Assembly (NCBI GenBank): GCA_003448835.1 | Contig: DLXM01000043.1 | Span: forward strand, 1-5,165 | Direction: 5' to 3' | DNA length: 5,165 nt | Source: Bacteroidota bacterium | Lineage (GTDB): Bacteria > Bacteroidota > Rhodothermia > Balneolales > HLUCCA01 | In this document: piece after piece, positions 1 through 5,165 of the stretch | How positions within the stretch are numbered: position 1 is the first letter of the stretch | Layout of the letters: each line of letters opens with the position of its first letter | Notes under the pieces: model-generated | Database searches by the model: none | Seen by the model: only the letters and a program-made list of their open reading frames with translations | What the model was told of the DNA's origin: nothing | Program-made: the position numbers and the translations under genes

Positions 1-1
1 C

Positions 2-1678
2 GATCCACGAGAAGCAACATACAATCGTTTGAATCACAAATACGGCGGAGCTGACCTACGTGATTTAAGCTTATTTTATAATGCAGATTATGACATCGAT
101 GATTCAAAATCATGGTACGCATTTGGTGGATTTTCGAATCGTCAAGGTAGTGCAGCCGGATTTGTCCGACGTGCTTTAGATGGACGAAATACACTTGAGA
201 TTTATCCGGATGGGTTTTTACCACACATCAATACTAACATCACTGATTTTTCTTTCAGTACCGGTATTGAGGGATCGATGGGTGACTGGAGCTACGATAT
301 TAGTGAGACTTTTGGACGAAATCGTCTTGAGTATGGTGTAGATCGCTCTCTAAATGCTTCATTGGGTATTTATAGTCCAACAAAATTTTATGCTGGAGCA
401 CTGATCTTTACTCAGGCTACTACAAATTTGGACCTGGTAAACAGTTATGATATTGGTACAGCTTCACCACTCAGTGTGGCAGTTGGGGCTGAATTTCGCT
501 TTGAAAATTATGAGATCGAAGCAGGGGACGGACCATCTTTTGTAACCGGACCAGTTGCCGGAAAAGCTCCCGGTGCCCAGGTTTTCCCTGGTTTCACTCC
601 TCGTAATGCAAGTTCTGAGGAACGTACCAACATTGGTGTATATATCGATTTCGAAAATGATGTAACATCACAACTGTTACTCGGTGCTGCAGCACGATTT
701 GAGAGTTATAGTGATTTTGGTTCGATTGTAACCGGAAAATTCAGTGGACGATATGAGTTTGTTGAAGGGTTTGCTCTTCGAGGTGCAGTAAGTACAGGAT
801 ATAGAGCTCCATCCCTTGCTCAATCGTATTTTTCTGCAGTTTCTACCAACTTTATAAATGGAATACCATTTGAAGTGGGTACTTTCCCTGTGACCAGCGC
901 ACCTGCTCGTGCTTTGGGTGCTATTGATCTGGAAGCTGAAAAATCGGTTAACTTTAGTGGTGGATTCACTTATACAAAAGATAATTTCAGCTTAACGGCA
1001 GATTATTATGACATCTCAATTAAGGATAGAGTCGTTGTAAGTGAAAACTTTACCGGGTCTGGTCCTGGTGGATCTATTCAGGAATTTCTTGCGACTCAAG
1101 GGATCAATGCAACTGGTGGACGTTACTTTACCAATGCTGTAGATTCTCGAACACAGGGTGTGGATGTCATTGCACGATATGCATTGCAACTTGATGAATA
1201 TACGATTCGTGCGACTGTTGGGGCAAATTTCACCAATACTGAAATCACGAACAAAGATCAAATCACTACTCCTTCTGCACTCGCGCAGTATACCAGTGTA
1301 CCTTTATTTGGTCGTGTAGAACAGGGGCGTTACGAAGATGGTCAACCGAATAGCAGCATCCAAACATCATTGAGTGTAGCTCGTGGTAACTGGGATGTTG
1401 TATTCCGTTTGAATCGTTTTGGGGAGTTCACAACGTATCATACATCAAATCCTGATCTTGATCAGACGTACTCCGCTAAATTTATCACTGATTTGGAACT
1501 GTCTAATCAATTGGGTACCGGAGTTGTATTTGGATTTGGGGTGAATAACTTGTTCGATGTTTATCCCGATCGCACCTATCAACCAAGTAGTAATGTCGGT
1601 ATTTTCCAATTCAGCGGACAATCTCCATTTGGTTTTGATGGACGTTACGTTTATTCGAGATTGACGGTTAAATTCTAA
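2..1678 (+). CDS. TonB-dependent outer-membrane receptor, C-terminal beta-barrel part (5' end outside window)
   Basis: This is the C-terminal 558 codons of a TonB-dependent receptor, an outer-membrane barrel that imports a bulky ligand such as a siderophore, cobalamin or oligosaccharide using TonB/ExbBD energy. The frame is open to the left edge; the TTG at 29 is internal, because the codons before it (reading DPREATYNR) continue the protein. Visible family marks are long alternating amphipathic strands rich in Tyr, Phe and Gly, a GYRAPSLAQ motif at 797-823, LEAEKSV at 929-949 (the usual L-x-x-E-x-S region of the barrel), NNLFDVYPD at 1544-1570 near the end, and a final strand RYVYSRLTVKF at 1643-1675 ending in Phe, the usual barrel C-terminus. 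Full-length receptors usually run about 700-1000 residues, so the signal peptide, plug and TonB box lie upstream. The ligand cannot be read from this part; no adjacent SusD-like lipoprotein gene follows. The family call is firm. Confidence 0.93.
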   Translation, partial: DPREATYNRLNHKYGGADLRDLSLFYNADYDIDDSKSWYAFGGFSNRQGSAAGFVRRALDGRNTLEIYPDGFLPHINTNITDFSFSTGIEGSMGDWSYDISETFGRNRLEYGVDRSLNASLGIYSPTKFYAGALIFTQATTNLDLVNSYDIGTASPLSVAVGAEFRFENYEIEAGDGPSFVTGPVAGKAPGAQVFPGFTPRNASSEERTNIGVYIDFENDVTSQLLLGAAARFESYSDFGSIVTGKFSGRYEFVEGFALRGAVSTGYRAPSLAQSYFSAVSTNFINGIPFEVGTFPVTSAPARALGAIDLEAEKSVNFSGGFTYTKDNFSLTADYYDISIKDRVVVSENFTGSGPGGSIQEFLATQGINATGGRYFTNAVDSRTQGVDVIARYALQLDEYTIRATVGANFTNTEITNKDQITTPSALAQYTSVPLFGRVEQGRYEDGQPNSSIQTSLSVARGNWDVVFRLNRFGEFTTYHTSNPDLDQTYSAKFITDLELSNQLGTGVVFGFGVNNLFDVYPDRTYQPSSNVGIFQFSGQSPFGFDGRYVYSRLTVKF

Positions 1679-1719
1679 GGAGATACTATGATCATATTTT
1701 GATCTTGTTCTTCCAATCT

Positions 1720-1748
1720 GTTGCATAATTTTTCGAAAATTATGCAAC
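1720..1748 (+). repeat. Perfect 13-bp inverted repeat (stem-loop) after the receptor gene
   Basis: The arms GTTGCATAATTTT (1720-1732) and AAAATTATGCAAC (1736-1748) are exact reverse complements around a 3-nt TCG centre. It lies 41 bp after the receptor stop codon. No T-run follows directly on the plus strand, so it is not a textbook intrinsic terminator by itself. It could protect the mRNA 3' end, assist the terminator just downstream, or be a protein-binding dyad; the sequence does not decide between these. Confidence 0.6.
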
Positions 1749-1762
1749 ATAGTTATTTTCAT

Positions 1763-1797
1763 AAAAAGGTGCTTTCTTAACTGAAAGTGCCTTTTTT
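1763..1797. terminator. Bidirectional intrinsic terminator between convergent genes
   Basis: An A-run (1763-1767) leads into the arm GGTGCTTTC (1768-1776), a 6-nt TTAACT loop (1777-1782), the arm GAAAGTGCC (1783-1791) and a T-run (1792-1797). The stem contains two G-T wobble pairs (1770/1789 and 1771/1788) and is extended by the flanking A/T runs. The A-run on one side and T-run on the other give a U-tail on both strands, so it can end the receptor transcript (plus) and the CoA-transferase transcript (minus). It sits 84 bp after the receptor stop and 113 bp past the CoA-transferase stop. Confidence 0.85.
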
Positions 1798-1883
1798 GTT
1801 TGAATGAACCTGTCCGAAATTAATTTGACACAAATTTTCTTCTATTTGGTCGTGATCAGCACTGGCGATTGGACATGTAGCTG

Positions 1884-1897
1884 AAATCAATTGATTT
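1884..1897. repeat. 14-bp perfect AT-rich palindrome
   Basis: AAATCAATTGATTT reads the same on both strands with no spacer and lies 12 bp past the stop codon of the minus-strand CoA-transferase gene. With no unpaired loop and no GC-rich stem it is a poor terminator. It may be a protein-binding site or chance in AT-rich DNA. Confidence 0.35.
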
Positions 1898-1909
1898 TTT
1901 GATAAAGTA

Positions 1910-3184
1910 CTACTTCCAGCGCTCAAAAATTGCTCGATCCAATTCTTCCCAATGATCCGGATGGGCGATGTCGCGTAGGGCCGCAGCACGTTGTTTCAGG
2001 CTTTTCCCGTATAAATTTGCGACTCCATACTCGGTGACTACATACTGTGTGTGCGCACGAGTAGTGACAACTCCGGCGCCTTCTTTCAGGAAAGGAGTGA
2101 TTTTGCTTACTCCTCTTGGTGTGACCGACTGCATTGCAATGATGGGTTTTCCACCTTCAGATAATGAGGCTCCTCGGATGAAATCCATTTGTCCACCCAC
2201 ACCCGAAAACTGACGCGTCCCGATTGAATCGGCACAGACTTGTCCGGTTAAATCGATTTCAATGGCACTATTGATGGCTACTACTTTCGGATTCTGTCGG
2301 ATGACTTTGGTATCGTTCACATAATCGGCTTCCAGGAATGTAAAAAGCGGATTATCGTCGACCATGTCGTATAATTTTTTAGTGCCAACTGCAAATGATG
2401 AGACGACTTTACCCCTATGTTTGCGTTTTTTAGAGTTATTTACCACGCCGGACTCCAGCAATGGTAGCAATCCATCTGAAAACATTTCAGTATGGATGCC
2501 GATGTTTTTGTGGTTGGTGAGTGCTTTTAAAACAGCATCCGGAATGGATCCGATTCCCATTTGCAAGGTTGATCCATCTTCAATCAGGTCGGCGATGTAT
2601 CTTCCGATTTGATAGTCTGCCTCGGTCAATGAAGCAGCATAATCCAATTCCGGAAGAGGCATATCATATTCTACCAATGCGTCCGCTTCAGATATATGCA
2701 TAATTCCGTCGCCGTGGGTTCGGGGGATGTGACGATTGACCTGAGCAATCACATATTTTGCATGTTTTACGGCCGATCTGGCTACATCAACTGAGGTCCC
2801 CAGGGAGCAATATCCATGTCGGTCGGGCGGACTCACCTGGACCATGGCAACATCCAATGGCAGATATCCTTTTTCGAATAATCGAGAAATCTCACTCAAA
2901 AATACGGGCACATAATCGCCGCGGCCCTCGTTCACAGCGGATCGCAAATTCTCTGAGACAAACAGACAATTGAAGTAAAATGATTCTGCAAAAGCAGGAT
3001 CCGTTATCGGCGATTTGCCGATGGTGGTGATGTTAATCAGCTCGACATTTCGAAGTTCAGTAGCGCGTTTGGCAAGTGCATCCATCAAGGCTATAGGAGT
3101 TGATGCACTCCCGTGAAGAAAAACCCGGTCGTTGGATTTGATGAATTTTACGGCTTCCCCGGCGGAGGTCCAATTGTGTTCCAT
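1910..3184 (-). CDS. Acetyl-CoA hydrolase/transferase family CoA-transferase (4-hydroxybutyrate or acetate CoA-transferase type)
   Basis: A complete 424-residue cytosolic enzyme of the COG0427 family, whose members move CoA between acetyl-CoA and a carboxylic acid such as acetate, 4-hydroxybutyrate, butyrate or succinate through a glutamyl-CoA intermediate. Family marks are AVKFIKSNDRVF near residues 11-22, SPPDRHGYCSLGTSVD at 118-133, IHTEMFSDG at 230-238 with E233 as the likely catalytic glutamate (compare Glu238 of Clostridium aminobutyricum AbfT), SGVGGQMDF at 327-335, and AHTQYVVTEYGVANLYGKS at 377-395. The length is close to that of AbfT (about 440 residues), so it is intact. The ATG at 3184 is chosen because the first residues align with the family's usual N-terminus; only a weak ribosome site precedes it (TTGATCC directly before the ATG). 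It is convergent with the receptor gene and divergent from the transporter gene. The exact acid substrate is not determined; a plain acetyl-CoA hydrolase activity is the alternative. Confidence 0.93.
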   Translation of the reverse strand: MEHNWTSAGEAVKFIKSNDRVFLHGSASTPIALMDALAKRATELRNVELINITTIGKSPITDPAFAESFYFNCLFVSENLRSAVNEGRGDYVPVFLSEISRLFEKGYLPLDVAMVQVSPPDRHGYCSLGTSVDVARSAVKHAKYVIAQVNRHIPRTHGDGIMHISEADALVEYDMPLPELDYAASLTEADYQIGRYIADLIEDGSTLQMGIGSIPDAVLKALTNHKNIGIHTEMFSDGLLPLLESGVVNNSKKRKHRGKVVSSFAVGTKKLYDMVDDNPLFTFLEADYVNDTKVIRQNPKVVAINSAIEIDLTGQVCADSIGTRQFSGVGGQMDFIRGASLSEGGKPIIAMQSVTPRGVSKITPFLKEGAGVVTTRAHTQYVVTEYGVANLYGKSLKQRAAALRDIAHPDHWEELDRAIFERWK

Positions 3185-3261
3185 GGATCAATTTTGATGT
3201 AGTTTTTATTTGATTTTGACCAATGATATCGAACTTGAGAGAAACTTCATATTACTTGGCG

Positions 3262-3278
3262 ACATCTTAGCAAGATGT
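3262..3278. repeat. 7-bp perfect inverted repeat, candidate operator
   Basis: ACATCTT (3262-3268) and AAGATGT (3272-3278) are exact reverse complements around AGC. The dyad is 77 bp upstream of the CoA-transferase start and 162 bp upstream of the transporter start, a reasonable place for a regulator controlling one or both genes. No regulator gene is present in the window, and a dyad of this size can occur by chance. Confidence 0.35.
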
Positions 3279-3430
3279 GTATATTGGTTGATATTTGCTG
3301 ATAAAAGGCTTTTGAGTCCGTTTTATTGCAATATTGTACCGAAAGGATGGAAATTCTATTGTGAATTGATATCATTTCATTTGGTCTGGCTGAATAGGTT
3401 AGTCGTTTGAGTCGTTAATCGTATGTAACC

Positions 3431-3436
3431 AAAGAG
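3431..3436 (+). promoter_or_regulatory. Probable ribosome binding site of the transporter gene
   Basis: AAAGAG lies 4 nt before the ATG at 3441. It is purine-rich and partly complementary to the 16S rRNA 3' end, and it supports this ATG as the start; spacing is slightly short. Confidence 0.45.
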
Positions 3437-3440
3437 TTTT

Positions 3441-4844
3441 ATGAAATTCAAGATTCGCACGCCGAACACCATTGTGTTGTTATTGATGCTTCTGACGCTT
3501 TTTGCAGCGTTAACCTGGATCATACCCGGTGGAAACTATGAACGCGTGATTCAAGATGGACGCGAAGTCGTAGATCCAACTACGTTTGAATATGGTGAGT
3601 CAAATCCGTCATCGGTTATCGACCTGGTCCAGGCTCCAATAAAAGGATTTACCGATAGTTATGCGGTGTCCATTATATTGTTCGTATTCATTGTTGCCGG
3701 AGCATTTTCGGTGATTCAACGTACCGGTGCATTTGAAGTCATCATCCGTAAATCAGCCAGATTTTTTCAGAATAATCCGAGGTATCGTCCTGTTTTTGTA
3801 CCCTTTTTCATGATTTTATTCTCAATTATGGGGACTACATTCGGGATGTCGGAGGAAGTGTTAGTTTTTATCCCGTTATTTTTAGCTCTATCACATGCAT
3901 TGGGATATGATTCGATCACCGGAGTTGCTATTCCTTTTGTGGGTGCCGGACTCGGATTCGCCGGTGCCATTTACAATCCATTTACGGTCGGAATCGCCCA
4001 GGGACTTGCCGAAATCCAGTTATACTCCGGCTCAGGATTGCGTTTTGTACTTTGGATTTTAATGTCGGTTTTGGGTATTTATTTGATAGCCAGTTATGCT
4101 GCAAAAGTCTATCGTGATCCAACGATATCTCCCTTGCACGGACACGAAGACCACAAACGATCGCCCGAACAAAATGCGGCATTTAATGCATCTGATGAGA
4201 AATTAACTGGCAGTCACATCGTTATTTTGATCTTGTTCTTTGCGACACTGCTTATGTTGATCTACGGAGTGCTGCAATGGGACTGGTATATATTGGAGCT
4301 ATCGGCATTGTTCATGATGCTGGGAATTGTGAGTGCGATTATTGCCAGGTTGAGTTCGCATGAAGCTGCTAATGCGTTTGTTAGTGGGATGAGTGATGTG
4401 ATTGGTGCGGTATTGGTCATTGCCTTGTCACGGTCCATACTTTTGTTAATTAGTGACGCTAATATTATCGATACAATTTTGTTTTCATTGTCGTCCATTA
4501 TAGGTGGAATCCATCCGGTGATTTCTGGAGAATTGATGCTGGTGGTGCAGACGTGTATCAACTTCGTGGTGCCAAGCGGAAGTGGACAAGCGGCGCTCAC
4601 TATACCGATTATGGCTCCGTTAGGTGATATTGTGGGGATTTCTCGTCAGTCTGTCGTTTTGATTTTTCAATTGGGTGACGGACTTACAAACATGATTATC
4701 CCAACTTCCGGAATTACGATGGGCGTACTGGGGATGGCAAAAATTCCATGGGAAATCTGGGCAAAATGGTTTCTTCCAAGGCTTGCGATTCTATATGTTT
4801 TAGCCTTTGTCATGACAGCATTTGCGGTTTTGTCAGGGTACTAA
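3441..4844 (+). CDS. YfcC/DcuC-family inner-membrane transporter
   Basis: A complete 467-residue polytopic membrane protein of the YfcC branch of the DcuC (C4-dicarboxylate/anaerobic carrier) family. Hydrophobic stretches suggest about 12-14 membrane segments, roughly at residues 9-29, 74-94, 117-154, 159-188, 202-220, 258-276, 283-302, 319-337, 343-376, 384-398, 403-430 and 445-465. Two halves are joined by a charged, His-containing loop at 222-257. Family-like motifs are GTTFGMSEE (131-139), YNPFTVGIAQGLAE (178-191), PSGSGQAALTIPIMAPLGD (378-396) and QLGDGLTNMIIPTSG (410-424); the repeated Gly/Pro/Ser-rich re-entrant type segments are expected of substrate-binding loops in this superfamily. 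Length is normal and the ATG at 3441 begins the first segment naturally. Substrates of YfcC proteins are poorly established; related carriers take dicarboxylates or basic amino acids. The downstream peptidase gene favours amino acids or small peptides, by inference only. Confidence 0.9.
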   Translation: MKFKIRTPNTIVLLLMLLTLFAALTWIIPGGNYERVIQDGREVVDPTTFEYGESNPSSVIDLVQAPIKGFTDSYAVSIILFVFIVAGAFSVIQRTGAFEVIIRKSARFFQNNPRYRPVFVPFFMILFSIMGTTFGMSEEVLVFIPLFLALSHALGYDSITGVAIPFVGAGLGFAGAIYNPFTVGIAQGLAEIQLYSGSGLRFVLWILMSVLGIYLIASYAAKVYRDPTISPLHGHEDHKRSPEQNAAFNASDEKLTGSHIVILILFFATLLMLIYGVLQWDWYILELSALFMMLGIVSAIIARLSSHEAANAFVSGMSDVIGAVLVIALSRSILLLISDANIIDTILFSLSSIIGGIHPVISGELMLVVQTCINFVVPSGSGQAALTIPIMAPLGDIVGISRQSVVLIFQLGDGLTNMIIPTSGITMGVLGMAKIPWEIWAKWFLPRLAILYVLAFVMTAFAVLSGY

Positions 4845-4961
4845 AACTTTAACAATTCATTACCTTCGGGTGAACCAAAAATAAAAGTAAAACACTATTT
4901 TTAAGTTGAAAATCGATTAACATAAACAGAAATTCAAGTATCAAAAATTTCATCCATAATT

Positions 4962-5165
4962 ATGCCTTCAAAAACGATTGTTGAACTGTTCAAAGAATTG
5001 GTACTCATTCAGGGGACATCCCTCAAAGAGCATCAAGTGGCAGATTTTGTAAGGAAATTTCTGGCTGATAAACCATTTCGAATTGTTGAGGATGATGCAG
5101 GGAAGCAGCTGGGCGGGACAACCGGGAATTTGATCATCATTCCGGACCATACGGATTTTTCGAAT
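4962..5165 (+). CDS. M20-family peptidase, peptidase T-like, N-terminal fragment (3' end outside window)
   Basis: The frame from the ATG at 4962 is open for 68 codons to the right edge with no stop. It begins MPSKTIVELFKELVLIQGTS, then KEHQVADFVRKFL, then EDDAGKQLGGTTGNLIIIP (residues 43-61). This pattern of an N-terminal helix, the I-x-S/T-S segment where substrate-side residues start, and the DDAGxxxGGxTGNL stretch is typical of tripeptidase-like M20 metallopeptidases (PepT and relatives), cytosolic di-zinc exopeptidases. The metal-binding His/Asp/Glu motifs lie beyond the window edge, so activity cannot be judged. No clear ribosome site precedes the ATG; the upstream DNA is A/T-rich, as is common in Bacteroidota. 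It follows the transporter gene by 117 bp in the same direction, and I see no convincing terminator between them, so co-transcription is plausible. Confidence 0.8.
   Translation, partial: MPSKTIVELFKELVLIQGTSLKEHQVADFVRKFLADKPFRIVEDDAGKQLGGTTGNLIIIPDHTDFSN

Larger units (their letters stand above)
3185..3440. promoter_or_regulatory. Divergent intergenic region, probable promoters for both flanking genes
   Basis: These 256 bp separate the starts of the minus-strand CoA-transferase and the plus-strand transporter, so promoters for both should lie here. The DNA is AT-rich. I found no exact match to the Bacteroidota -7 element TAnnTTTG correctly placed on either strand and therefore assign no specific promoter. 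The clearest structure is the inverted repeat at 3262-3278. A 66-codon reading frame from a TTG at 3210 looks like chance. Confidence 0.5.

Noticed and set aside
29..31. TTG at 29 as the start of the receptor gene
   Set aside because: The frame is open upstream to the window edge and the encoded residues continue the barrel; a receptor starting here would lack signal peptide and plug.
1777..1989. 70-codon minus-strand reading frame overlapping the CoA-transferase 3' end
   Set aside because: It overlaps the well-supported CoA-transferase coding end in another frame, runs into the terminator, and has no recognisable family pattern.
3210..3410. 66-codon plus-strand reading frame in the divergent intergenic region
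   Set aside because: It starts at a TTG without a ribosome site, is rich in Cys/Trp/Leu without recognisable family features, and occupies the region expected to hold two promoters.
4262..4600. 112-codon minus-strand reading frame inside the transporter gene
   Set aside because: It lies fully antisense within a strongly supported membrane-protein gene; its composition is what the complement of that gene yields.
4861..4868. TACCTTCG as a Bacteroidota-type -7 promoter element for the peptidase gene
   Set aside because: It differs from TAnnTTTG at one position and no good upstream -33 TTG element with suitable spacing is evident.
4850..4880. Possible hairpin around TTCATTACC / GGGTGAA after the transporter gene
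   Set aside because: Pairing needs bulges, the stem is short and no T-run follows, so it is not a credible terminator.

Overview
The window looks like a moderately AT-rich chromosome segment from a Gram-negative bacterium of the Bacteroidota/Balneolota type. The evidence is a TonB-dependent outer-membrane receptor ending in an aromatic residue, weak or absent Shine-Dalgarno sequences before most starts, and AT-rich intergenic DNA. The phylum assignment is inferred from protein style and is only moderately secure. There are no mobile elements, CRISPR repeats, tRNA or rRNA genes.

Layout from left to right: (1) the 3' part of a TonB-dependent receptor gene (+), open through the left edge and ending at 1678; (2) a 231-bp convergent gap holding several dyads, including a good bidirectional intrinsic terminator at 1763-1796; (3) a complete acetyl-CoA hydrolase/transferase-family CoA-transferase gene on the minus strand (1910-3184); (4) a 256-bp divergent intergenic region with a 7-bp perfect inverted repeat; (5) a complete YfcC/DcuC-family membrane transporter gene (+, 3441-4844); (6) a 117-bp gap; (7) the first 68 codons of an M20-family peptidase gene resembling peptidase T (+, 4962 to the right edge).

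Functionally, the transporter and the peptidase are co-oriented with no convincing terminator between them, which suggests peptide or amino-acid uptake coupled to peptide hydrolysis. The divergent CoA-transferase could act on short-chain carboxylic acids produced by amino-acid breakdown, so the centre of the window may be a small catabolic cluster; this link is inferred from neighbourhood only. The receptor belongs to a separate transcription unit that ends at the terminator. I see ordinary metabolic and transport genes and no strong sign of a new system.
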